Source: Arthrobacter sp. (lineage in GTDB: Bacteria > Actinomycetota > Actinomycetes > Actinomycetales > Micrococcaceae). From it: 32,003 nucleotides of DNA. The notes under the pieces are model-generated. The model did not search any database and was not told where the DNA came from. It saw only the letters and a program-made list of their open reading frames with translations. The translations under genes and the position numbers were made by a program. Positions 24,696 through 32,003 of this stretch are shown piece by piece. The stretch covers positions 1 to 32,003 of the forward strand of contig JARIBG010000062.1 in assembly GCA_029257465.1 (NCBI GenBank), read 5' to 3'. The stretch's first letter is position 1, and each line of letters begins with the position of its first letter.

Positions 24696-24718
24696 GATCC
24701 GCACTGGCAGTGCGGATC
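24696..24718 (-). other. Perfect palindrome in the recA leader
   Basis: GATCCGCACTG and CAGTGCGGATC are 11-bp perfect arms separated by one base. It lies 75 nt upstream of the recA ATG and downstream of the LexA-boxed promoter, so it would be transcribed as a strong hairpin; as DNA it could be a dimer-binding operator. No U-tract follows, so it is not an obvious terminator. The sequence is unlike the SOS boxes. Confidence 0.7.
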
Positions 24719-24805
24719 CAGGTGGTCAACTGAAATCTAGTAGCGTGCACCGACATTCCGAGGTGGGGCTGCTGATATGTGAACAGGAACGCCGTCGCCC
24801 TTGCC

Positions 24806-24834
24806 ATCCTATCGCCGTACGAACAGATATTCGA
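24806..24834 (-). promoter_or_regulatory. recA promoter with LexA box
   Basis: The box, read on the minus strand TCGAATATCTGTTCGT (24834 to 24819), matches the SOS consensus at 14 of 16 positions. TAGGAT (24811 to 24806) is a good -10 and TCGAAT, 17 bp upstream inside the box, a weak -35. The start of transcription would be near 24799, about 178 nt before the ATG. Confidence 0.72.
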
Positions 24835-24896
24835 TTGTTCCGGCGCCCCCGAGTGTGTCCGGTCTCCACCTCCTGCCGCGCAGCCTGTGCCGGAGC

Positions 24897-25118
24897 TCAG
24901 CTGCGGGGCGTGATGTCTCGGCCGAGCCAGCGCTCCCGCGGGACATCCTGGGCGGTGCAGACGGCGAGCCATACCGTTCTGGGATCCACACCGGCGGCCA
25001 ACGCCTCCGAGGCGCTGCGGTCCCCCAGCCGGTCGACGACCAGCTCCCGTGCCAGGGTCCGCGAGTAGGCCTCGCCGAACTCGTCGTCCATCAATCGCCA
25101 GAAATCGCTCACCCGCAT
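24897..25118 (-). CDS. DUF3046 protein
   Basis: A 73-residue protein of the actinobacterial DUF3046 family. MRVSDFWRLMDDEFGEAYSRTLARELVVDRLGDRSASEALAAGVDPRTVWLAVC with PRERWLG matches it over full length. AGGA precedes the ATG at a good distance. The family typically sits upstream of recA, as here (275 bp away, same strand). No function is known to me; the constant position next to recA is the only hint of a link to DNA repair. Confidence 0.87.
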   Translation of the reverse strand: MRVSDFWRLMDDEFGEAYSRTLARELVVDRLGDRSASEALAAGVDPRTVWLAVCTAQDVPRERWLGRDITPRS

Positions 25119-25285
25119 GGATCATCCTTGCCGTCGTCACCTCGAGGTGCCGCTGCGCAGCACTCTGCATCCATTCTGCCTGCCCGGTCACCGCTCGTAT
25201 ATCTGCCCGGCTGCACCTCACCGGACTACGCCGTTACGCACTGTATTTTCCGTCGTCGCCTCGTGTCCGCCGCCGACCGAGACCC

Positions 25286-25291
25286 TACACT
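25286..25291 (+). promoter_or_regulatory. Putative -10 box of the marR gene (leaderless)
   Basis: TACACT ends 6 nt before the ATG at 25298, without a Shine-Dalgarno. It is the same hexamer at the same distance as for the Nudix gene. No clear palindromic operator is visible in the 179-bp divergent gap, so autoregulation cannot be argued. Confidence 0.45.
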
Positions 25292-25297
25292 TGGCCC

Positions 25298-25795
25298 ATG
25301 AACGCGAAGCCGAACGTCCCCGAACCCGTCGTGCGTGGCGGGGACGACGCCGTGGCCGACTCCGCCGTCGAGGCCCTGGAGGCGCAGCTGAGCATGCTGT
25401 GGAGGCGCGCGCGGTCCAACTCCTACAAGGTTGCACGCCGGGTACATCCCGACATGGAGCCGGCTGCCTACGGTCTTCTGGTCATCCTCCAGCGGGAGGG
25501 CTCCATGCGGCTCACGGACATCGCGGCGAGCGTCGGCGTCGGAAAGCCCTCGGTGAGCCGGCAGATCGCGATGCTGGAGCAGTTGGGACTCGTGCAGAAG
25601 GAGGCGGATCCGCTCGACGGGCGCGCGCAGTCGATCTCCCTGACCGACGCCGGCACCCGGCAGCTCGTCGCTGCCCAGACGGCCAGGAAGCAGGCGTTCC
25701 ACGAACTCATGGCGGACTGGGATGTGCAGGACCTGACGAGCCTGGGCACCCTGATCGCCCAGCTGAACGAGACGTACATCAAGGACAACTGGTGA
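25298..25795 (+). CDS. MarR-family transcriptional regulator
   Basis: A 165-residue winged-helix regulator that acts as a dimer on DNA and usually responds to a small aromatic or oxidative signal. Helices before the domain (EALEAQLSMLWRRARSNSYKV) and after it (QTARKQAFHELMADW) form the dimer interface. The recognition region is MRLTDIAASVGVGKPSVSRQIAMLEQLGLV and the wing KEADPLDGRAQSISLTDAG, where DxRxxxxxLT is the family motif. No partner gene is adjacent in its own direction, so its targets are unknown. It converges on clgR across a hairpin terminator. ATG at 25298 is chosen on family fit and the upstream -10. Confidence 0.9.
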   Translation: MNAKPNVPEPVVRGGDDAVADSAVEALEAQLSMLWRRARSNSYKVARRVHPDMEPAAYGLLVILQREGSMRLTDIAASVGVGKPSVSRQIAMLEQLGLVQKEADPLDGRAQSISLTDAGTRQLVAAQTARKQAFHELMADWDVQDLTSLGTLIAQLNETYIKDNW

Positions 25796-25802
25796 CAGAG
25801 GA

Positions 25803-25831
25803 AAGGCCCGTCCCCGTCAGGGTCGGGCCTT
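25803..25831. terminator. Bidirectional terminator between marR and clgR
   Basis: AAGGCCCGTCCC and GGGTCGGGCCTT form a 12-bp stem with one T-T mismatch and a 5-nt loop. It starts 8 bp after the marR stop and ends 17 bp before the clgR stop. It carries short A/T ends on both sides, and serves both convergent genes. Confidence 0.75.
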
Positions 25832-25847
25832 GTCCGTCGATCGGTGA

Positions 25848-26276
25848 CTAGCGGTTCGTCGCCGCGAGTCCTCGGCCGAAATCGTCGGTGAGATCTTCGC
25901 CGAACTCGCGGGCGAATTCCTGCGGGACGGTATCGGGGATGGAGACGCCTTCTGCTTCTGCGAGGCGGTCGCTGACTTCCCGCAGCATCGAGGAAAGGGG
26001 TACCTCGAGCGCGCTGCAGATTGATGAGAGGAGTTCAGAGGATGCTTCCTTCTGGCCACGCTCAACCTCACTGAGGTATCCGAGGGAGACCCTCGCACGA
26101 TGAGATACCTCGCGCAGGGTACGCCCCTGGCGCTGGCGGACATCCCGGAGGACGTCGCCGATCTCATGGCGAAGGACAACCATCTTGCGCTCCTTGGGCT
26201 TGCGGTGAGCATCATCTGCCAACCCCACATCACGCCAACGGACCACGCCGTTTACGGACACGGGTTGCTTAACCAT
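25848..26276 (-). CDS. clgR: Clp gene regulator ClgR (XRE-type HTH)
   Basis: ClgR activates clpP and related protease genes and, in some actinobacteria, other stress genes; it is itself degraded by ClpP. The HTH domain is at about residues 36-95 ([60 protein letters not shown]). The C-terminus is [22 protein letters not shown]. The ATG at 26276 has AAGG 8 nt upstream; ATG at 26183 (MVVLRHEIG) is an alternative that would drop a 31-residue N-terminal segment. It lies downstream of cinA, in the order ftsK-pgsA-cinA-clgR found in relatives. Confidence 0.9.
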   Translation of the reverse strand: MVKQPVSVNGVVRWRDVGLADDAHRKPKERKMVVLRHEIGDVLRDVRQRQGRTLREVSHRARVSLGYLSEVERGQKEASSELLSSICSALEVPLSSMLREVSDRLAEAEGVSIPDTVPQEFAREFGEDLTDDFGRGLAATNR

Positions 26277-26388
26277 CTGTATCGCCTTGCTCCCTCATGA
26301 AGGTGACACCGCCCGACCGGACGCGTGCCGCGTGATAATCAACCCCAGCTGCTCGGGCTCGACGCAACCCTATCAAGGGCGTCTGACG

Positions 26389-26883
26389 TTATAACTGACC
26401 CGGTACATCGTTTGTTCCCCTGGACAATTCGGTCAGGAGCTCCGTCAGGACTGCCGCGCAGGTCGCCTGTCGGATCGCAGCACGGTCTCCGTCGAAGTGG
26501 TACTCGAAGGTTCGCGTCGAGGCCGCGGTGGAGATCGCCGTGAAGACGGTGCCGACGGATTTCCCGCCGTGCGCCGACGGCCCGGCGACGCCGGTGGTCG
26601 CTACTCCGACGTCTGCGGACAGCGCACGGCGCGCACCCTCGGCCATCGCCGCCGCCACGCGCGGGTCGACGGCGCCGGCCGTGGACAGAAGCTCTGCATC
26701 GACTCCGAGCAGCTCCTGCTTGATCGAGAGCTGGTAGGCGACGATCCCGCCCTGCAGGACGGACGAGGCACCGGCGACATCCGCGAGCGACGAGGCGACG
26801 AGCCCTGCGGTCAGCGACTCCGCAGTGGCAACCGTCCTACCGAGTCGACCGGCCAGCGCGACGACCTCGGCGGCAGATGTCAC
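26389..26883 (-). CDS. CinA-family nicotinamide-nucleotide amidohydrolase (PncC-like)
   Basis: A 164-residue stand-alone CinA C-terminal domain, which deamidates nicotinamide mononucleotide for pyridine nucleotide salvage. Motifs are TVATAESLTAGLVASSLADVAGASSVLQGGIVAYQLSIKQELLGV, VDPRVAAAMAEGARRALSADVGVATTGVAGPSAHGGKSVGTVF and the late FDGDRAAIRQATCAAVL. The N-terminal molybdopterin-binding half of full CinA is absent, as usual for PncC-type proteins. The GTG start at 26883 overlaps the pgsA stop (GTGA). A link to competence is not implied. Confidence 0.9.
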   Translation of the reverse strand: MTSAAEVVALAGRLGRTVATAESLTAGLVASSLADVAGASSVLQGGIVAYQLSIKQELLGVDAELLSTAGAVDPRVAAAMAEGARRALSADVGVATTGVAGPSAHGGKSVGTVFTAISTAASTRTFEYHFDGDRAAIRQATCAAVLTELLTELSRGTNDVPGQL

Positions 26884-27464
26884 CGGCGGGCTCCCGCCCG
26901 GAGCCGCGCGGCCTGCACGATGTAGTCGATACCCGTGACGACCGTGATCACCACGGCCGCGGCCATGACGACGGCGGCAGCCCACCAGGCCCAGTCGCCG
27001 AGCCCCTGCAAGGGGAGAAGGAAAAGGAGGATGGCAACCGTCTGAACCACGGTCTTCAGCTTCCCGCCGCGCGAGGCCGGCATCACGCCGTACCGGATGA
27101 TGGCGAAGCGCAGGACGGTGATGCCGAGTTCGCGGACGAGAATGACGATGGTCACCCACCACCACAGTTCGCCCAGGACCGACAGCAGTACCAGAGCCGA
27201 GCCGATGAGCAGCTTGTCCGCGATGGGATCGGCGATCTTCCCGAAGTCCGTGATCAGTCCCCTGCTCCGGGCAAGATCGCCGTCGAGCTTGTCGGTGTAG
27301 ATCGCCACCGCGAAGGTGAGGACCGCGAGCCATCGGAACAGACCGCCGTTCGCGTCGTCGAGCAGGAGGAACCAGATGAAGAAGGGGACGAGGAGGATCC
27401 GCACGACGGTGAGGATGTTCGCGATGTTCAGGACCGGCACAGCCGGGGTCGGGGAGCTGCTCAC
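26880..27464 (-). CDS. pgsA: CDP-diacylglycerol-glycerol-3-phosphate 3-phosphatidyltransferase
   Basis: An integral membrane enzyme that makes phosphatidylglycerophosphate. The 194-residue protein has the CDP-alcohol phosphotransferase signature YTDKLDGDLARSRGLITDFGKIADPIADK (the D-x2-D-G-x2-A-R ... G-x3-D-x3-D pattern) and about five to six hydrophobic segments, including ILTVVRILLVPFFIWFLLL and LWWWVTIVILVRELGITVLRF. The GTG at 27464 starts 9 bp after the ftsK stop. It overlaps cinA by 4 bp. Substrate choice among CDP-alcohol enzymes is inferred from the family and the gene order. Confidence 0.9.
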   Translation of the reverse strand: MSSSPTPAVPVLNIANILTVVRILLVPFFIWFLLLDDANGGLFRWLAVLTFAVAIYTDKLDGDLARSRGLITDFGKIADPIADKLLIGSALVLLSVLGELWWWVTIVILVRELGITVLRFAIIRYGVMPASRGGKLKTVVQTVAILLFLLPLQGLGDWAWWAAAVVMAAAVVITVVTGIDYIVQAARLRAGARR

Positions 27465-27473
27465 CGTCTCAGG

Positions 27474-30428
27474 CTACCTTCCGGTGAGATTCCAGGCGTC
27501 GTCATCCCCGTCGGCTCCGTCGTCATACTGCACCGCCTGTGGTCTGGAGGCGAGATCCTCGGCGACCAGATCGAGCGGGCCCTGTCCTGCGACCGCCTCA
27601 ACCTGCGCGGGCGGATCATCACCGCGCATGGCGGCCAGGACGGGCGCGAGATCGTCGGGCTTGACCAGCACGTCCCGTGCCTTCGAGCCCTCGGAGGGTC
27701 CGACGACGCCGCGGGACTCGAGGAGATCCATGAGCCGACCTGCCTTGGCGAAGCCCACGCGGAGCTTGCGCTGGAGCATCGAGGTGGAGCCGAACTGCGT
27801 GGTGACCACGAGTTCGGTCGCCTGCAGCAGGACCTCGAGATCGTCCCCGATGTCGTCGTCGATCTGCTTCTTCGGCGCTTCGACAGCGACGTCCTCGCGA
27901 TAGACGGCCTGCAGCTGGCCCTTCACGTGCTCGACGACACGGTGGATCTCGGACTCGGTGACCCACGCGCCCTGCACCCGCATGGGCTTGGAGGCACCCA
28001 TGGGCAGGAACAGGGCGTCTCCCTGACCGATCAGCTTCTCGGCTCCGGGCTGGTCGAGCACCACCCGGGAGTCGGTGACCGACGACGTCGCGAATGCCAT
28101 GCGGGAGGGCACGTTCGCCTTGATCAGCCCGGTGACCACGTCCACGGAGGGGCGCTGCGTCGCGAGGACGAGGTGGATACCTGCAGCCCGGGCGAGCTGC
28201 GTGATGCGCACGATCGAGTCCTCGACATCGCGCGGGGCGACCATCATCAGGTCGGCGAGCTCGTCGACGATCACCAGGAGGTACGGATAGGGGCGCACCA
28301 CCCGCTTGGAACCCTGCGGCGGGACCACCTTGCCGTTGCGTACGGCCTTGTTGAAGTCGTCGATGTGCTTGTACCCGTAGTTCGCCAGGTCGTCGTAGCG
28401 CGTGTCCATCTCGCGGACCACCCACTGCAGGGCCTCCGCAGCCTTCTTCGGGCTCGTGATGATCGGGGTGATCAGATGCGGCACCCCCTCGTAGGCGGTG
28501 AGTTCCACGCGCTTGGGGTCCACCATGACCATGCGCACCTCGTCCGGGGTGGAGCGCATGAGGATGGAGGTGATCATCGAGTTCACGAAGGACGACTTGC
28601 CGGCTCCCGTGGCACCGGCCACGAGGAGGTGGGGCATCTTGGCCAGATTGGCGACGACGAAGCCGCCCTCCACATCCTTGCCGACCCCCATCACCATCGG
28701 GTGCTCGGTCTTGCGGGCGTTGCCGGAGCGCAGGACGTCCCCGAGGGACACCGTCTCCCGGTCGGTGTTGGGGATCTCGATGCCGATGGCGGACTTGCCC
28801 GGGATGGGTGAGAGGATGCGCACGTCGGAACTGGCGACGGCGTAGGAGATGTTCTTCGACAGGGCGGTGACCCGCTCCACCTTCGTTCCCGCGGCCAGTT
28901 CTATCTCGTAGCGCGTGACGGTGGGCCCGCGGGAGAAGCCCGTGACCTTGGCGTCGACATTGAACTGGTCCAGGGTGTGTGTCAGGGCGGCGACGACGGC
29001 GTCGTTGGCCTCCGAACGCTCCTTGGGCGGTGTTCCGGCCGGCAGGTAGTCGGATGGCGGCAGGGTGTAGGCCACGTCCCCTGCAAGCTGGAGCTGCTCG
29101 GTCCGCTGCGGGATGGGTGTCGGGGGAACCTGAGGCTGCACGGGCGTCGACGGCACCAGCAGCGCCTTCGCGGACGGGATGATGTCGATCGCCTCGGTAG
29201 CGCCCTCCGGAGCCTTCTGCTCCGGTCGGCCCGGAACAGCAGGGGCATCGTCCGGCGGCTCCGGGGCGATGATCCCCTGCGAGCGCTTGATCTCCTCGGC
29301 CGCACGTTCCTGTCGGGTGGGCCTGCGCACCCCGGGCGGCACGGCATGACTGCCCTCGCGGACACGGCGCTCCTCGTCCTCGATGAGTGCCCGCTCGAAG
29401 GCCTCGTCACCGACGAATCCGGAGTCGTGATCGGAGTCGGACGCTGACGGCTCCGGGTCGACTTTCGAGAACAGTCCCCTCCGGCGTCTGGGCTTGGGCT
29501 TCGCCGTGGCGCCGTGATTCTCGTGGAGGTAGCTCTGGTCGTGGGCGTCCTGACCGTCCGCGTCGCCGCCGGATCCGTCGGCGTCGTCCGGGTCCTGGCC
29601 CATGAGGTGCTCGTACAGCGCACGCAGCCTGTCCGGGATGTGCCGGAAGGGCGTGGCCGTGATGATCAGGACCCCCAGGAGGACGAAGACGGCCAGCAGG
29701 AGGACGACCGGCCAGGTGGTCAGCAGTGCACTGAGGGGGCCTGCGACGAGGAACCCCACCACGCCGCCGGCCTGCCAGAGTGCGTCGAGTCCCTCGGACA
29801 GGACCGGGCGCCCACCGGCCAGATGGGCGATCCCGGAGCCGGCGAACAGGATGAACAGCAGACCGATCGCGATCCGATTGTTGGCCCGCGGACGCTCCGG
29901 GTACCGGAAGAGGCGGACGGCACCGATCCCCAGCATGAAGGGTACGAGCAGGGCCATCCAGCCGAAGGTCCCCCCTGCGGCGGCATGCACGATGTCGGCG
30001 GGGATACCGGTCAGGGCCCACCACTCGACGGCGGCGACGGCGAGAGCGAGGAGGAGCAGGAAGAAGCCCGAACCGTCCCGTCGGAGGTCGCGGTCCGGGC
30101 GTACGTCGTGGCCGATCTTGCGGGCGCCGGAGCCGACGACACGGGCCGTTCCCATCCAGAGGGCACGGATGATCCGCACCGGCAGGGCCGGGCGGTCCTC
30201 GTGCTGCGGCTCGGGCGTCGCAGTGTCCTGCCGCGTGGTGGCGGACGTGCTGCCCTGCTTCTTCGCCGCCGCTCCCGTCCTGGCCGGTCGTGCCGCGGCA
30301 CCGGTGCCGCGGCTTGACGCCGTCGAGCCCTTCGACGGGGAACCCTTGGCCGGCGAGCCCTGCGCCGTCGCTCCCTTGCTGCGGGTGCGCTGCTGGCCGC
30401 GGGGGGCAGGGGACGTTCGAGTAGCCAT
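27474..30428 (-). CDS. ftsK: DNA translocase FtsK
   Basis: FtsK sits at the division septum and pumps chromosome ends to the daughter cells. The 984-residue protein has a basic, low-complexity N-terminus (about 1-115), four to five membrane segments (about 120-258), a charged linker (about 265-445) and the motor: Walker A GATGAGKS (605-612) and Walker B LLVIVDELADLMM (717-729). The gamma DNA-reading domain (LQRKLRVGFAKAGRLMDLLESRGVVG) is near 900-930. The ATG at 30428 is chosen; an open frame upstream to 30836 overlaps rnj and is spurious. TACCGT 7 nt before the ATG suggests a leaderless start. It heads ftsK-pgsA-cinA. Confidence 0.96.
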   Translation of the reverse strand: MATRTSPAPRGQQRTRSKGATAQGSPAKGSPSKGSTASSRGTGAAARPARTGAAAKKQGSTSATTRQDTATPEPQHEDRPALPVRIIRALWMGTARVVGSGARKIGHDVRPDRDLRRDGSGFFLLLLALAVAAVEWWALTGIPADIVHAAAGGTFGWMALLVPFMLGIGAVRLFRYPERPRANNRIAIGLLFILFAGSGIAHLAGGRPVLSEGLDALWQAGGVVGFLVAGPLSALLTTWPVVLLLAVFVLLGVLIITATPFRHIPDRLRALYEHLMGQDPDDADGSGGDADGQDAHDQSYLHENHGATAKPKPRRRRGLFSKVDPEPSASDSDHDSGFVGDEAFERALIEDEERRVREGSHAVPPGVRRPTRQERAAEEIKRSQGIIAPEPPDDAPAVPGRPEQKAPEGATEAIDIIPSAKALLVPSTPVQPQVPPTPIPQRTEQLQLAGDVAYTLPPSDYLPAGTPPKERSEANDAVVAALTHTLDQFNVDAKVTGFSRGPTVTRYEIELAAGTKVERVTALSKNISYAVASSDVRILSPIPGKSAIGIEIPNTDRETVSLGDVLRSGNARKTEHPMVMGVGKDVEGGFVVANLAKMPHLLVAGATGAGKSSFVNSMITSILMRSTPDEVRMVMVDPKRVELTAYEGVPHLITPIITSPKKAAEALQWVVREMDTRYDDLANYGYKHIDDFNKAVRNGKVVPPQGSKRVVRPYPYLLVIVDELADLMMVAPRDVEDSIVRITQLARAAGIHLVLATQRPSVDVVTGLIKANVPSRMAFATSSVTDSRVVLDQPGAEKLIGQGDALFLPMGASKPMRVQGAWVTESEIHRVVEHVKGQLQAVYREDVAVEAPKKQIDDDIGDDLEVLLQATELVVTTQFGSTSMLQRKLRVGFAKAGRLMDLLESRGVVGPSEGSKARDVLVKPDDLAPVLAAMRGDDPPAQVEAVAGQGPLDLVAEDLASRPQAVQYDDGADGDDDAWNLTGR

Positions 30429-30435
30429 GGTTCTC

Positions 30436-30441
30436 ACGGTA
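30436..30441 (-). promoter_or_regulatory. Putative -10 box of ftsK (leaderless)
   Basis: TACCGT (30441 to 30436, minus strand) lies 7 nt before the ATG, in the 53-bp gap after rnj. No Shine-Dalgarno or convincing -35 is present, so this is tentative. Confidence 0.35.
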
Positions 30442-30481
30442 CCCGACGGGGTTCCCCCACCATCGAACAGCTGCCGGGGAA

Positions 30482-32003
30482 TCAGGCCTCGAGGACCAGC
30501 GGAATGATCATGGGACGCCTGCAGTACCGGCGATTGACCCAGGTCCCGATGACCCGCCGCACCACCTGCTGCAGCTGGTAGGGGGTGTGGTCCGCGTCGG
30601 CCCTGACCGCCTCTTCGAGGCGCCGGCTGATCTCGGGTTTGATCTCGTCGAAGACGGCATCGTCCTCCGCGAAACCGCGGGCGTGGATGTCGGGGCCCGA
30701 GACGATCTTCCCGGTGGTCCGGTTCACCACGGTGATGATCGAGATGAAGCCCTCCTCGCCCAGGATCCTCCGGTCGAGCAGATCCGCATCGGTGATCTCC
30801 CCGACGCTCGCCCCGTCCACGTAGACGTAGCCGCACTCCATGGCACCGACGACCCTGGCCCTGCCGTCCGCCAGATCGATGACCGAGCCGTCGTCGGTGA
30901 GCAGCACGTTCGACGCCGGTACGCCGGTCTGCTGCGCCAACCTCCCGTTCGCGATGAGATGGCGGGTCTCCCCGTGGACCGGCATCACGTGCTTCGGACG
31001 GAGGATGTTGTAGCAGTACAAGAGCTCGCCGGCTGCCGCGTGCCCCGAGACGTGGACCGTCGCGTTGCCCTTGTGGATCACGTCGGCGCCGAGCTTGAGC
31101 AAGCCGTTGATCACCCGGTAAACCGCGCTCTCGTTCCCGGGGATCAGCGAGGAGGCGAGGATCACGGTGTCCCCGGCGCCCACGGTGATGCGGTGCTCAC
31201 CGGCAGCCATACGGGACAGCGCCGCCATGGGTTCACCCTGGGAACCGGTGGACATCAGGACCACGCGATCGTCCGGCAGGTCGTCGACGTTCTTGAGGTC
31301 CACGAGGATGCCGTCCGGCACGGACAGGTAGCCCAGTTTCGCCGCGATCGCCATGGTACGGACCATCGACCGACCAGCGAAGCAGACGAAGCGCTCATGG
31401 GCCGCAGCGGCGTCGATGACCTGCTGCACCCGGTGCACGTGCGAGGAGAAGGAGGCGACGATGATGCGTTTGCTGACCTGCCCGAAGAGCGTCTCGAGCA
31501 CCGGGCCGATCTCGCGCTCCGCCGTCGTGAAGCCGGGGACGTCGGCGTTCGTCGAGTCGATCATGAGCAGGTCCACGCCCTCCTCGCCGAGGCGCGCGAA
31601 GGCCCGCAGATCGGTGATGCGACCGTCCAGCGGCAACTGGTCCATCTTGAAGTCCCCGGTGTGCAGGACCGTGCCGGCCCCGGTGCGGAGGAAGACGGCG
31701 AGGGCGTCGGGGATCGAGTGGTTGACCGCCACGAACTCGCACTCGAAGGGCCCGAGCTGCTCGATCTGCCCCTCCGTCACCGTCAGTGTGTACGGGCGGA
31801 TCCGGTGCTCCTGCAGTTTCGCCTCGACGAGCGCGAGCGTCAGCTGCGACCCGATGATGGGGATGTCGGCCCGCAGCCGGAGCAGATAGGGCACCGCCCC
31901 GATGTGGTCCTCGTGGCCGTGGGTGAGGACCAGGCCGACGACGTCGTCGAGCCGGTCCTCGATGACGGAGAAGTCGGGCAGGATCAGGTCGACGCCGGGC
32001 TGG
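30482..32003 (-). CDS. rnj: Ribonuclease J (partial, N-terminus off the window)
   Basis: A metallo-beta-lactamase/beta-CASP nuclease with 5'-exo- and endonuclease activity that matures and degrades RNA. The visible 507 residues begin in the motif region LPDFSVIEDRL and VLTHGHEDHIGAVPYLL, where HGHEDH is the zinc-binding motif 2. VNHSIPDALAVFL and VLHTGDFKMDQ (motif 4) follow. The beta-CASP domain has FSSHVHRVQQVIDAA, FAGRSMVRTMAI and STGSQGEPMAALSRMA, then VHVSGHAAAGELL and MPVHGE. The C-terminal domain ends INRRYCRRPMIIPLVLEA-like. About 50 N-terminal residues are missing past base 32003. It precedes ftsK by 53 bp. Confidence 0.95.
   Translation of the reverse strand, partial: QPGVDLILPDFSVIEDRLDDVVGLVLTHGHEDHIGAVPYLLRLRADIPIIGSQLTLALVEAKLQEHRIRPYTLTVTEGQIEQLGPFECEFVAVNHSIPDALAVFLRTGAGTVLHTGDFKMDQLPLDGRITDLRAFARLGEEGVDLLMIDSTNADVPGFTTAEREIGPVLETLFGQVSKRIIVASFSSHVHRVQQVIDAAAAHERFVCFAGRSMVRTMAIAAKLGYLSVPDGILVDLKNVDDLPDDRVVLMSTGSQGEPMAALSRMAAGEHRITVGAGDTVILASSLIPGNESAVYRVINGLLKLGADVIHKGNATVHVSGHAAAGELLYCYNILRPKHVMPVHGETRHLIANGRLAQQTGVPASNVLLTDDGSVIDLADGRARVVGAMECGYVYVDGASVGEITDADLLDRRILGEEGFISIITVVNRTTGKIVSGPDIHARGFAEDDAVFDEIKPEISRRLEEAVRADADHTPYQLQQVVRRVIGTWVNRRYCRRPMIIPLVLEA

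Noticed and set aside
26322..26332. CGCGTGCCGCG upstream of clgR as a ClgR operator
   Set aside because: The CGC-N5-GCG outer bases fit, but the inner positions disagree with the published CGCYNANRGCG motif as I recall it. Such strings are common in GC-rich DNA.
26877..28811. 644-codon plus-strand open frame
   Set aside because: Antisense to pgsA and ftsK. The minus-strand genes have complete conserved motifs, and the plus frame is His/Asp/Gly-rich as expected of a shadow in GC-rich DNA.
30429..30836. Extended ftsK frame starting at 30836
   Set aside because: It would overlap rnj by more than 350 bp and the added residues do not resemble FtsK.
1..32003. Defence island, secondary-metabolite cluster, prophage or CRISPR array
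   Set aside because: All intergenic gaps are short, every sizeable gene belongs to a core family, and there are no integrases, transposases or spaced direct repeats.

Overview
The window is chromosomal DNA of a high-GC actinobacterium, most likely a member of the Micrococcaceae such as Arthrobacter or a close relative. This rests on base composition, GTG/TTG starts, actinobacterial families (DUF3046, DUF1844, ClgR, PriA, Rv2578c-like radical SAM) and a gene order that matches the lexA-hflX-dapF-miaA-miaB-recX-recA-clgR-pgsA-ftsK stretch of actinobacterial genomes. It is dense core genome: 33 protein genes (31 complete, one cut at each edge). I see no tRNA, rRNA, insertion sequence, prophage or CRISPR array.

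Layout. 1-3511: pcp (partial, minus), a radical SAM gene under a LexA box, a Nudix hydrolase and an MFS exporter. 3496-6612 (minus): the infC-rpmI-rplT-trmH translation operon, read from an AUU start codon behind a long leader with a strong hairpin. 6907-9559: DUF1844 (plus), then an MFS transporter and sseB at the end of the his operon. 9556-12960 (minus): hisC-hisB-hisH-small membrane protein-priA. 12993-14573: a LysM division-inhibitor-like gene divergent from lexA, with two LexA boxes between them. 14605-18256 (minus): hflX and dinG. 18382-18990: an RsmC-like methyltransferase. 19052-25118 (minus): DUF3046, recA-recX, miaB-miaA-dapF. 25298-25795: a MarR regulator facing clgR across a bidirectional terminator. 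25848-32003 (minus): rnj (partial), ftsK-pgsA-cinA and clgR.

How it works together. The window holds the core of the SOS circuit: the repressor LexA, its co-protease RecA with the modulator RecX, a DinG-type helicase, a probable SOS cell-division inhibitor and a radical SAM enzyme. Four LexA-type operators lie in front of lexA, lysM, recA and the radical SAM gene. Around these are tRNA modification (miaA, miaB), ribosome functions (infC, rpmI, rplT, trmH, hflX), histidine and lysine/peptidoglycan precursor synthesis, and cell division/chromosome segregation (ftsK).

Unusual points are sequence details rather than a new gene cassette: long low-complexity extensions on IF-3, RecX and LexA, a repeat-bearing insertion inside the TrmH methyltransferase, in-frame 12/18/24-bp tandem duplications in several genes, a perfect palindrome in the recA leader, an attenuator-like hairpin before infC, and a set of starts with a TANNNT box exactly 6-7 nt upstream, as expected of leaderless mRNAs.
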